DNA of 29,628 bases from Solobacterium sp. GTDB taxonomy: Bacteria > Bacillota_I > Bacilli_A > Erysipelotrichales > Erysipelotrichaceae. Made by a program: the position numbers and the translations under genes. The notes under the pieces were generated by a model. The model had not been told where the DNA came from. It saw only the letters and a list, made by a program, of their open reading frames with translations, and did no database searches. Shown piece by piece: positions 19,284-26,781 of this stretch (positions are counted from its first letter, which is position 1; every line of letters starts with the position of its first letter). The stretch lies in the NCBI GenBank assembly GCA_017543025.1, contig JAFYGX010000209.1, positions 1 through 29,628 of the forward strand, given 5' to 3'.

Positions 19284-20177
19284 ATGGAAACATCAGAACG
19301 CATCATGCGGGAGCTTAACGCGTTTATGGACGAACATCAGGAAGATCTGGATAACGGCATGGATCTGGATGAACTGCTCAGGATGTTCAATGAAACCGGC
19401 CGCAATAAACCGATGGATGAAAGCAATGCTGCTACGGCAGAAGATTTTGCAGAGCTTGCCATGAATGAACGGCAAAGTGAGAAGAGGGGGGAATATGCCC
19501 GAAAAGCACTGGAACTCGATCCGCATAATATTGATGCAGGATTGATGCTTGCGGTCACAAAGGATGAGGAGGAGACGTATCAGAATCTGCAGAAGCTGAA
19601 AGCAGATGCGTGGAACCAGCTTGAAAAAGGCGGGTTCACAGGTGAAGACAGCATCGGGCATTTCTATCAGATTGTTGAAACAAGACCATATCTGAGGGTG
19701 CTCGAGATGATCGCAGAATTCCAGTTTCATGCCGGCAGGCATCAGGATGCGGTGGAGATCTATGAAGAAATGATTCGCCTGAATGAGGATGACAATCGCG
19801 GAGCCAGAGTCAATCTCATGGTGATTTATGCGATTCATGAGATGGAAGACAAAGCGCTGGCACTGCAGGAGAAATACGGAGAGTATGATGAGACGGCCTC
19901 CATGCTTATACTTTCGATTCTGTATTACAAAAAGATGGATTACAGGATGGCTAAAAAATATCTTCGCAGACTGCTGCGGATTAACCGTGAGACCGATAAA
20001 TTCCTGAAATGCTATTATCAGGGCGACCTCCCGTCGATCAGAAAAGAGATCAGTGAATACGGATATCATCCGTTCACTGCGGAAGAACTGCTGGTTCTGT
20101 ATGAAGAAGGCATGAGTCAGCTGCTGGATTCCGTAAGGAATTCTTACCCGGAATGGGTGTTTTATGTGACGAGGTAA
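19284..20177 (+). CDS. TPR-repeat protein, ST7-like
   Basis: A 297-residue soluble protein with no signal peptide or membrane segment. The ATG is preceded by GAGAGGGGGAAACGA, a good ribosome binding site. TPR-like helices are visible around residues 56-82 (YARKALELDP), 138-170 (GRHQDAVEIYEEMIRLNEDD) and 205-235 (YRMAKKYLRRLLRINRE). The stretch GHFYQIVETRPYLRV matches, from memory, a GHFW...ETRPYMR signature of ST7-like bacterial TPR proteins. The family is taken to be a protein-interaction scaffold; the partner is unknown. The acidic N-terminal 50 residues (MDEHQEDLDNGMDLDELL) probably form a separate helical cap. It is followed 11 bases later by a second TPR gene, probably on the same transcript. 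Confidence 0.8.
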   Translation: METSERIMRELNAFMDEHQEDLDNGMDLDELLRMFNETGRNKPMDESNAATAEDFAELAMNERQSEKRGEYARKALELDPHNIDAGLMLAVTKDEEETYQNLQKLKADAWNQLEKGGFTGEDSIGHFYQIVETRPYLRVLEMIAEFQFHAGRHQDAVEIYEEMIRLNEDDNRGARVNLMVIYAIHEMEDKALALQEKYGEYDETASMLILSILYYKKMDYRMAKKYLRRLLRINRETDKFLKCYYQGDLPSIRKEISEYGYHPFTAEELLVLYEEGMSQLLDSVRNSYPEWVFYVTR

Positions 20178-20188
20178 CGGAGGGACAG

Positions 20189-21055
20189 ATGAGAGATTAC
20201 GAAGCATTCATTGCTGCGGTGCGCTTTCTGAACATGCATTATAGTGCGGAGGGCGATAAAAACCAGCTGATAAAAAAGATAAACGAATTCGAAACGAAAG
20301 ATATCGGAGTTACAGAAGATACCGCTGCCTCAGCAGCAGACTGGGTTCGGCTTTCGATTGCTGCAGAAAATGACAGAGAGATGATCCGTTATGCAAAACA
20401 GGCACTGAAACTGGAGCCTGAGAATGCTAAGGCGAAGTTACAGCTGATCTCTCAGTATCGCAACAATGAAGAAAAATACCTGAAAGAGCTGAACAGACTT
20501 CAGGAAGAATACAGGAAGAAAATGGAAAAGGCGGAAGCTGGCTCGAAAGCAGAGAAAGACTGGGCTGCTGTGACCAGTGAACTGTCGCGGTTTTATTTTC
20601 ACAGTGCGAGATACCGGAACGCAGAAGCGCTGTATGAAGAATTGCTGGAACGTGATCCGGAAGATTCCTTTGACAATGCCGGAACGCTGATGGGATTGTA
20701 CGCATTGTTAGACGAAGAGAACAGGCTGAATGAATTCATAACGAAGAACAGAACCGTAAAGCAGTATCTGAAGCCTCTTGTACAGTCAGTCATGTATTAT
20801 ATGCGTCAGGAGAATGCAGAAGCCAGAAAGCTTCTTCTGCAGGCACAGGAGGAAAACAATGTGCTTGAGCGGGCGATATTAATGCTTGCTTTGAACCTTC
20901 ATGAAAATGAGGGCGAAGTCAATTCAAATGATGCGCTTATAGAAGATGAGGAGATGATTAATGTTCTGAGTGAGCTTCGTAAGATCATTTTTCTGTTTGA
21001 AACTTCTGAAAGCTATCCGATCTGGGCACAGAGACAGCTTGGGTACAGAGGATAG
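20189..21055 (+). CDS. Second TPR-repeat protein, diverged paralogue of the upstream gene
   Basis: I choose ATG 20189 (MRDYEAFIAAV), which sits just after CGGAGGG (20178-20184); an in-frame ATG at 20153 overlaps the upstream gene and has no ribosome binding site. The product is 288 residues, soluble and helical. It parallels the upstream protein: a leading helical segment, a TPR helix pair ending KQALKLEPENAKAKLQL, a charged helical linker (about 90-130), then RYRNAEALYEELLERDPED and a C-terminal helical segment ending YPIWAQRQ, comparable to the YPEW end of the first protein. The GHFY...ETRPY signature is lost. The 11-base gap implies co-transcription. Function unknown; it may be a partner subunit of the first protein. 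Confidence 0.75.
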   Translation: MRDYEAFIAAVRFLNMHYSAEGDKNQLIKKINEFETKDIGVTEDTAASAADWVRLSIAAENDREMIRYAKQALKLEPENAKAKLQLISQYRNNEEKYLKELNRLQEEYRKKMEKAEAGSKAEKDWAAVTSELSRFYFHSARYRNAEALYEELLERDPEDSFDNAGTLMGLYALLDEENRLNEFITKNRTVKQYLKPLVQSVMYYMRQENAEARKLLLQAQEENNVLERAILMLALNLHENEGEVNSNDALIEDEEMINVLSELRKIIFLFETSESYPIWAQRQLGYRG

Positions 21056-21494
21056 CTGCCTTCCTGATCCGTGCGATGCCGAAGATCCTGGCAAAGGCCA
21101 GGGCTGAAACGTATCCCGGTAGTATCCTGAAATGGTGAGAAGTATTATCGGTATGCGCAGGAAATGCGGAGTGCTGCAGCTCCGATTTCCGTTTTCATCT
21201 GTCAGATCATCTTTGTCTGTTTTATCATGTGCGGTGCATCCATGAGTCTTGCGGATGCATGGAACCTCGCAGATGCCCTGAATGGCTTTATGGCGATTCC
21301 GAACCTGATTGCGCTTCTTGCGCTTTCCGGGACGACAATAGAGATGACAATGGATCATATGAAACACAGGTAAGCAGAAAAGAAAGAACATCGGGTACGT
21401 AATAGAAGTGTCATTTTTCGGGATAAGTGGTGTGAGAGGGATTTAAATATTACCTGCTCGATTTCTATGATTGAGGGCGATAAGAAGGTTCTGG
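21056..21494. other. 439-bp intergenic region with transporter remnant
   Basis: Besides the symporter remnant at 21131-21376 it holds a perfect hairpin CCTGGC-aaag-GCCAGG (21087-21102) without a T-tract, 31 bases after the TPR stop. Between 21377 and 21494 I see no gene and no clear terminator for the leftward gene that ends at 21495. Confidence 0.5.
21131..21376 (+). pseudogene. C-terminal remnant of an AGCS sodium:alanine symporter
   Basis: The frame after the TGA at 21128 reads NGEKYYRYAQ, then a hydrophobic helix (SVFICQIIFVCFIMCGASM), then ADAWNLADALNGFMAIPNLI, ALLALSG, and ends at TAA 21374. This matches the end of alanine or glycine:cation symporters, where a YYGEK motif is followed by a helix and a WxxADxxNGLMAIPNLIALLLLSG segment. 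About 81 codons of an expected 450-480 remain, with no start and a stop directly upstream, so it cannot make a transporter. Just before it another frame reads PGSILKW, which might be the shifted continuation of the preceding helix; that part is uncertain. Confidence 0.8.
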
Positions 21495-23390
21495 TTAATC
21501 TGCTGCTTGTTCATCTGTTTCGCGTAATGCAATACAGTCTGCGTAAATTCTGCTGTAGTTGCGTCGGCGCGGTGCGTCGAAGTAATACCGGCTGTTATAG
21601 GCGTTTGGAATGGGGGAGAACCGTTTCAACGAAGCACGTAACGGAGTGGTCGCATCCGGCATATGGTCATAGGAAGCGTTGCGCTCAATCAGTGCCTGAA
21701 ACAGATCGGAATAGTATTCCGGAGTACCGGAGGAATCGCGTTTACAGAGATCCACGAATTGTATGAATCGTTCATCCGCAAAGGGGCTGGAGGAATCTGC
21801 TTCCATAAATAGAAAGTCAAGTTGGCTGTCGATGGTATTCCATGTGTCTGGGAATGTCTGGATCAGGCCTTGTTTTCTGCTTCTTCCCCACTGCAGAAGG
21901 CCAATGGAACCGTCGGGCGATTCCGCCTCGGGAGAAAATCCGCTTTCTACATGCATGTTTCCCAGGATCCCGGCAATCACCGATGATTGAAAGCTGTTTT
22001 GTTTCAGCCGCTGATAGATGGTTTCAACAGAATCCTGAAAGGTTTTTGTTTTCCGGTCGAACAGGACCGTATAAATCTCATCATAGATCACAGGCTTGCG
22101 TGGGGGTTCTCTGCGAAGCTGCAGTACAGGCACTTCTTCCAGACTGGACGCATATGCCTCGTCACTGAGAAGGCCGCCGAAGTGAATATATTTCAGGCGG
22201 TTTTTCCGGTAAAACTCTGTATGGTCCGGATACTTCAGCGGATTGTTAAATCCGGGGCTCATGGAGATGGCAGTGAGATAAGCACATTCGGAAACAGAAA
22301 GCTGATCGGCAGTCTTATTGAAATAGAATGAAGCCGCTTCAGCGATCCCGTAACAGTTGTTTCCCAGACATAATGAATTGACATACAGTTCCAGAATTTC
22401 CTGTTTTGTGAAGTGGTGTTCCATCAGCACTGCGAGATACAGCTGAATCAGTTTGTGCTGAATCGTTCGCTGATAGTTATTGATAAACAGAATCTTTGTC
22501 AGCTGCATCGTAATCGTGCTGGCTCCCTGCTTTGATCTGCCAAGCAGATTGTTGACCAGAGAACGCAGTATTCCGCGCAGGTCATATCCACGATGGGAAA
22601 AGAATCTGCGATCCTCATAGCCGAGCACATCATTGATGACAGTCTGTGGAATTTGATCGTAATAAAGATACGGTTCAGAGCGCTCAATCTTCTCGAGTCC
22701 ATCAGCGGTTGTCCCATAGCGGATGATGTTTTCTTCAAAGGGGTCCCGCTTCAGATTCCCGGACAGATCAAAGATTCCGTCTTTTGCGTATCGAAGCGGT
22801 TCGATATCTCCTGATTGAATCAGCTGAACGGATTTTCTCAGAATGGTTTTCCAAAGGTTTTTCTTTGCGGTCTGATAAGCCGCATAGGCGGTTTTTGCCT
22901 GGGAGATTTCTGCCGGCGTGTAATCTGCGGCCTGTTCGCCGCGTTCCAGCGCAATCACGCAGAATTCATTGGTATTTACATAGATGCCGCCCCGATGTGC
23001 ATGGGATGGAGTCGTTACTGCAGCTTTGTCAGTATGGACTCGGAAGAGACCAGTGTTTTCAAGCAGCTGTCCCATATTTCCTGTGTATCCGGCTTCATCG
23101 ATATCCAGACCTGCAAGCAGATAAACAGAGAGCACAAAGCTGCTGCAGTCAAAACTGCCGGATGCCTGATCAATATTGCCCTGGTGCTTCAGAATCGACG
23201 CATAACCGCTCCAGCGTGCCTGTAGGGAACACTGAAAATTGCCGGAAGTGCAGATCTGTTCTGCCAGCTTCGCTGCCTGTTCCGCAAGCACGGGATCCAG
23301 CGGGTCGAGGTAGAGGTCCCAGTTACCGTAGTACCAGGGACCGATGGAACAGTTGTTCGGAGTTGATCCGCCTGCGTACGCAATCTTCAT
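21495..23390 (-). CDS. Three-domain cell-wall enzyme: NlpC/P60-like, GT51 transglycosylase, phage-tail-type lysozyme
   Basis: I choose the ATG at 23390 (MKIAYAGG), preceded on the minus strand by GGAGG with good spacing; product 631 residues. Residues about 55-150 look like an NlpC/P60 or phage-amidase peptidase: FDCSS with Cys82, then SHAHRGGIYV with His130 or His132. Residues about 235-405 are a GT51 peptidoglycan glycosyltransferase: EDRRFFSHRG (Glu259), GASTITMQLTK (289-299), LMEHHFTKQEILELYVN and NCYGIAEAA. The second catalytic glutamate of motif III (RKxxE) appears to be Gln316. Residues about 465-580 match phage-tail lysozyme: AGILGNMHVESGFSPEAE (likely catalytic Glu482) and GLLQWG. 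There is no PBP transpeptidase domain, signal peptide or membrane anchor, although each domain acts outside the cytoplasm. It is divergent from murC. Confidence 0.8.
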   Translation of the reverse strand: MKIAYAGGSTPNNCSIGPWYYGNWDLYLDPLDPVLAEQAAKLAEQICTSGNFQCSLQARWSGYASILKHQGNIDQASGSFDCSSFVLSVYLLAGLDIDEAGYTGNMGQLLENTGLFRVHTDKAAVTTPSHAHRGGIYVNTNEFCVIALERGEQAADYTPAEISQAKTAYAAYQTAKKNLWKTILRKSVQLIQSGDIEPLRYAKDGIFDLSGNLKRDPFEENIIRYGTTADGLEKIERSEPYLYYDQIPQTVINDVLGYEDRRFFSHRGYDLRGILRSLVNNLLGRSKQGASTITMQLTKILFINNYQRTIQHKLIQLYLAVLMEHHFTKQEILELYVNSLCLGNNCYGIAEAASFYFNKTADQLSVSECAYLTAISMSPGFNNPLKYPDHTEFYRKNRLKYIHFGGLLSDEAYASSLEEVPVLQLRREPPRKPVIYDEIYTVLFDRKTKTFQDSVETIYQRLKQNSFQSSVIAGILGNMHVESGFSPEAESPDGSIGLLQWGRSRKQGLIQTFPDTWNTIDSQLDFLFMEADSSSPFADERFIQFVDLCKRDSSGTPEYYSDLFQALIERNASYDHMPDATTPLRASLKRFSPIPNAYNSRYYFDAPRRRNYSRIYADCIALRETDEQAAD

Positions 23391-23451
23391 GTTTATCCTC
23401 CAGGTTGTGATTGGTCCACAGCCGTTATAGCATACTGTGATGACCCTATTC

Positions 23452-23480
23452 ATTATAACGGGCGTATAGAAAAACATCGA
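23452..23480 (-). promoter_or_regulatory. Candidate promoter for the three-domain wall enzyme
   Basis: On the minus strand a perfect TATAAT (23457-23452) lies 17 bases from TCGATG (23480-23475, 3 of 6 matches to TTGACA). The expected start near 23445 gives a leader of about 55 bases to the chosen ATG. Confidence 0.5.
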
Positions 23481-23575
23481 ACACCCGTAATGGAGATACG
23501 TTCCTGTATGCATGTATCTGAAGATGATGAAGTTTCTGCGTTTAAACCAACAGCTTGTACTACAATAAATATGTT

Positions 23576-25000
23576 ATGAGTCCATACGAGAGCGCATATC
23601 ATGTACTGAATCGACCAGGAAGTCATATCCATATGACTGGCATTACCGGTTCCAGCATGTCTGGACTGGCACGTCTTCTGCTGGATATGGGTTTTCAGGT
23701 GTCCGGCTCCTGTGATCGCAGCTCTGCAGTAATCGATTCCCTTCGCGCACTGGGCATTACGGTTACGATCGGGCATACCGCTGAAACGGTACATCACGCG
23801 GATCTTGTAATTTATACAACTGCAGTAAGCAGTGATAATCCAGAGCTTCTGGAATGTGAACGCTGCGGTATCCCCGTAATGGATCGTCCGGAGCTGCTTG
23901 GCTGGATCGCCGAACGATATGAGCGCTCGGTCGCAATATGCGGTACGCACGGAAAAACGACCTGTACCAGCATGCTTGCGAAAATAATGCTGGATAACGG
24001 AGAAGACGCAGCTATTCATATTGGCGGCGTACTGGATGCGATCGGGGGAAGCGTTCGGCTTGGCCATGGTGATCTGTTTATTACAGAAGCCTGTGAGTAT
24101 AAGCGCGCATTCTTTCATTTAAAACCGTATCTTGAAGTGATTATCAATATCGATCGGGATCATCTGGACTGTTACCGGGATATTGATGAGATTGAAACAA
24201 CGTTCGGCAAATTTATGAATCAGGTAAAAGAGGGAGGTATCCTAATCGGCAACGGATCGGATGCACGTATTCTCCATCAGTTCCAACTGCGTCCTGATCT
24301 GAATCATCTGACATTTGGCTGGAAAGAAACAGATGATTATCATCCCCGGTGTTATCAGGAAGATGCGGAAGAATACGCTTCCTTTGATTTCTACTGTCAT
24401 GAACAAAAGCTCTGTCATGTGCAGATGGCAGTTCCGGGGAAATTCAATGCGGAGAATGCGCTGGCGGCGCTGGCCGCGGCCCATGTGCTTGGGGCGGATA
24501 TGATATCTGCCGCAACTAGTCTGTCTGAGTTTTCCGGTGTGCACCGGCGGTTTGAACGGACAGCAGTGATCAACGGAGTTGAACTGTTTCATGATTACGG
24601 ACATAACCCGACGGAAATCCGCAATGCGCTTCATATTGCCCGCAAGCGCTGTAAGGGAAAACTGATCTCCGTGGTTCAGCCGCATACGTTCAGCCGGCTT
24701 CGGTCCTTGTTTGATGATTTTGTGAACTGTACGGCGGAGGCGGATCTGACCTTGATTACAGATGTATTCATGGCAAGGGAACGTGATCCCGGAGATCTTG
24801 ATTCTGGGATGCTGGCGGACGCAATGAATCGTGCCGGTATACCTGCCCGCTGGACGCCGACATTTGAAGATGCGGAACAGGCGGTCCTGGAGGTATGGAA
24901 ACCGGGTGATCTTGTGATCACGCAGGGGTGCGGTAATATCTATCTGTTAAATGACATGATTGCACGGCATGCCGAATCGATCGGATTAATTCAGAAATGA
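23576..25000 (+). CDS. murC: UDP-N-acetylmuramate--L-alanine ligase (MurC)
   Basis: MurC is the ATP-dependent cytoplasmic ligase that adds L-alanine to UDP-MurNAc, the first step of the peptide stem. The 474-residue product is full length. It shows the N-terminal nucleotide-sugar-binding segment HMTGITGSSMSGLA (19-32), the ATP loop GTHGKTTCTS (123-132), ITEACEYKRAF (169-179), NIDRDHLD (191-198), NAENALAA (291-298), GVHRRFE (321-327), DYGHNPTEIR (340-349) and QPHTFSRL (368-375). The TEACEY form is the variant typical of Bacillota. The late motif reads QGCGNIY where many have GAGDIY. The ATG at 23576 is chosen because it puts the first motif at the usual distance. No ribosome binding site precedes it; TTG 23555 is a weaker alternative. 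It is divergent from the GT51 fusion gene and followed by a terminator. Confidence 0.93.
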   Translation: MSPYESAYHVLNRPGSHIHMTGITGSSMSGLARLLLDMGFQVSGSCDRSSAVIDSLRALGITVTIGHTAETVHHADLVIYTTAVSSDNPELLECERCGIPVMDRPELLGWIAERYERSVAICGTHGKTTCTSMLAKIMLDNGEDAAIHIGGVLDAIGGSVRLGHGDLFITEACEYKRAFFHLKPYLEVIINIDRDHLDCYRDIDEIETTFGKFMNQVKEGGILIGNGSDARILHQFQLRPDLNHLTFGWKETDDYHPRCYQEDAEEYASFDFYCHEQKLCHVQMAVPGKFNAENALAALAAAHVLGADMISAATSLSEFSGVHRRFERTAVINGVELFHDYGHNPTEIRNALHIARKRCKGKLISVVQPHTFSRLRSLFDDFVNCTAEADLTLITDVFMARERDPGDLDSGMLADAMNRAGIPARWTPTFEDAEQAVLEVWKPGDLVITQGCGNIYLLNDMIARHAESIGLIQK

Positions 25001-25003
25001 GGA

Positions 25004-25034
25004 ATGGAATCGTATCGCGTGATTCCATTTTTTT
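25004..25034 (+). terminator. Rho-independent terminator after murC
   Basis: The stem ATGGAATC (25004-25011) pairs perfectly with GATTCCAT (25021-25028) around a 9-base loop and runs into seven T (25028-25034). It starts four bases after the stop codon. Confidence 0.85.
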
Positions 25035-25193
25035 ATGATGAGGCGGCTCCGGCGCAACTGTTCATTAAACTAAGACACCTTTTTAATGAGAAACGTTAAT
25101 TAATTGCGAAGTTAGTTAGAAAGTTTGTTGTCAAATAACAGCCATGCGAGCATGGTGGCCTAGGTTATGTATGAAACAACAAGATTTTCATTG

Positions 25194-25216
25194 AAAAAGG
25201 CTCTTATGCAGAGCCT
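25194..25216 (-). terminator. Rho-independent terminator, leftward
   Basis: On the minus strand AGGCTCT (25216-25210), loop GCATA and AGAGCCT (25204-25198) lead into TTTTT (25198-25194). It lies 148 bases beyond the stop of the Rpn-family gene, the only leftward gene that could use it. Because the stem is symmetric it might slow transcription in both directions, but only the minus side has the T-tract. Confidence 0.75.
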
Positions 25217-25363
25217 CGTAGTAATTAAATGTCCGATGTTTTATGTGTCCAAACAGAATATGAAAGCGTGAAAACGGAACTGATCTGCGGACAAAGTCTG
25301 CGGCTGAAACAGCATATGCGGCAAAAGGAACGTCTTCATGATGCGGTAATAGGTCAGAAGCGA

Positions 25364-26407
25364 TCAGACTCCGGTATTTGCGGGAACCAGTTTCAGCAGC
25401 TGACTGTGCTTCTCTTCCATCTGCTTCAGTTTCTTCCGCATTTCCTTTATCTCAGCATCTGCTCTTGCGCGTTCTTCCCTGCGAATCGCATCGGCTTTTG
25501 CACGCTCTTCTTTGCGGATTTCAGCGACTTCTTTTTTATGAACTGCTGCCGCAGCCTGTTTCGCCTTCTTTACTTCCTTCTTAACTTCAGCTTCTACAAT
25601 CTTTTCTGCTTTCTTTTCAGCTTCTTCTTCCAGCAGTTCATCAAATGCTTTACACATGTTGTAGGTACCTCCCTCATCGTTCCGGAAATTCTCCCGGGCT
25701 GCTTTTATTCCTGTGACTGCCACAATCTGATTAAATGCAACTGCATCCAGTTCCTTAAAGTGAAACTGTCGCGAACCAAGAATCCTGTTCCGCTCCGTTT
25801 TATGCTCCACCCAGTACATCGCGGCGTAGATCTCCCGTAATACGGTACTGAAGCTCCGGATCTCCTTCATACTGAACTCCTGCGGTGTAACTACGGTATA
25901 CGGAGGAATCACTTCCCTGTTCCGCAATGCGTTCGGACTGACGCTTTCTACTTTATCCAGCATGTGTACCGGTCCGTCCCAGTGACGCATACTCCAGTTG
26001 TGATAAATGGTATACACCCGCGGATAAATCAGGCTGGCGGAGCTTTTCGACAGCAGTTCATCACCGGTAAGCTTCTTTCCGCTGTTGTACATAAGATCAC
26101 ACTGCGTATAGGTCATAGCGTCCCTTGCCAGAATATTCCGTACAATCCCATGGTCGATATATGCGCTGTCTTCAATTGCCAGGATCACCGGTCTTTCCTG
26201 ACCCGAATCTTCCCTGAATACTGCGCTGAACAGGTTATCGCGGTAAGTGGTTTTCCCGATCGCTGTATTAACTCCCTTGATATCGATCGGTCTGATCGAA
26301 TCAAGAAGGATCGTTCCATTTTTAAATACTTTCTTTTCAAACGCTTCTTTTACACATTCTGGATGACTGATCCAGAGCTGGTGTGAGGTTTGATCGATTA
26401 ATCCCAT
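25364..26407 (-). CDS. Rpn family PDDEXK nuclease-like protein with long coiled-coil tail
   Basis: 347 residues. The ATG is preceded by AAAGGGG at a workable distance. The N-terminal half matches the Rpn/YhgA (PDDEXK, transposase_31-like) family: RDNLFSAVF (56-64), then VILAIEDSAYIDHG (74-87) and ILARDAMTY (92-100), where family members usually have LIGIENQ...YD...MPxRxxxYDxxxY. The usual E-x-Q acidic motif reads Glu79-Asp-Ser81, so Gln/Lys may be replaced. Residues about 255-335 are an almost uninterrupted Glu/Lys/Arg/Ala heptad-rich helix, predicted coiled coil, ending LLKLVPANTGV. Family members promote RecA-independent recombination in E. coli and are often mobile or multicopy. Whether this one cuts DNA is unclear because of the substituted residue. 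Confidence 0.75.
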   Translation of the reverse strand: MGLIDQTSHQLWISHPECVKEAFEKKVFKNGTILLDSIRPIDIKGVNTAIGKTTYRDNLFSAVFREDSGQERPVILAIEDSAYIDHGIVRNILARDAMTYTQCDLMYNSGKKLTGDELLSKSSASLIYPRVYTIYHNWSMRHWDGPVHMLDKVESVSPNALRNREVIPPYTVVTPQEFSMKEIRSFSTVLREIYAAMYWVEHKTERNRILGSRQFHFKELDAVAFNQIVAVTGIKAARENFRNDEGGTYNMCKAFDELLEEEAEKKAEKIVEAEVKKEVKKAKQAAAAVHKKEVAEIRKEERAKADAIRREERARADAEIKEMRKKLKQMEEKHSQLLKLVPANTGV

Positions 26408-26781
26408 TGCAGGAAATCCCCTTTCAATGTTTTATAATCAGGAGATTTCAGATTCCGCAGAAATATTCTGTTTTTTCGGATCAGCTATACAAAAGAACGA
26501 TACCATCATCCTGCTGTATGCTTCAGCGAACTGGTTTCTGCTGCCTTCAATACGATAAATCGAAGTGCTCACCGATATTATAATATGCAGGAATCTGAAA
26601 GAAAAGGGACAATGTACTGGCCTGTCGCATGATTCTGATGATGGATAATTCATGCGTCTTCACTGCCGCCTGAGCATCACAGATATCAGTCATCCCACTT
26701 CGAAGAAACAAAAAGAACATCCCTTTACGAATGCCTGACAGATTGTATTCTGATATGAAACGGGAATGTTCCTGGGTTTCT
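26408..26781. other. 374-bp intergenic region, no confident gene
   Basis: The right part carries the candidate operon terminator at 26715-26771. In 26430-26700 minus-strand frames give short peptides (for example a stretch ending FFQIPAYYNIGEHF) that I cannot match to a family; they switch frames and lack ribosome binding sites, so decayed coding sequence is possible but unproven. Confidence 0.45.
26710..26771 (-). terminator. Candidate terminator of the flavodoxin operon
   Basis: Read on the minus strand, GAACATTCCC (26771-26762) pairs with GGGATGTTC (26723-26715) with one bulged base. An inner stem CAGA/TCTG lies in the loop, and TTTTT follows (26714-26710). It starts 11 bases after the stop codon of the NTF2-like gene. 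Confidence 0.55.

Larger units (their letters stand above)
25001..25363. other. 363-bp AT-rich intergenic region with several hairpins
   Basis: It contains the murC terminator, a perfect palindrome CCATGC-GA-GCATGG (25142-25155) and the leftward terminator at 25194-25216. No supportable gene is visible. The stretch about 25060-25250 is more AT-rich than its surroundings and could be a remnant of a mobile element, but I found neither a transposase fragment nor matching inverted ends. Confidence 0.5.

Noticed and set aside
20153..20188. Upstream ATG start for the second TPR gene
   Set aside because: It overlaps the upstream gene and lacks a ribosome binding site; ATG 20189 follows CGGAGGG.
19293..20207. 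304-codon minus-strand frame
   Set aside because: Antisense to the first TPR gene, which has a strong ribosome binding site and recognisable motifs.
22784..23410. 208-codon plus-strand frame opposite the wall-enzyme gene
   Set aside because: Arg/Ser/Cys-rich shadow of the minus-strand gene, which has clear domains and a ribosome binding site.
23391..23513. N-terminal extension of the wall-enzyme gene to 23513
   Set aside because: It would run through the candidate -10 and the GGAGG site, and adds no signal peptide; the start at 23390 is better supported.
25229..25840. 203-codon plus-strand frame with very Phe/Leu-rich sequence
   Set aside because: It is the complement of the Glu/Lys-rich coiled coil of the Rpn-family gene, which explains the hydrophobic composition; not a membrane protein.
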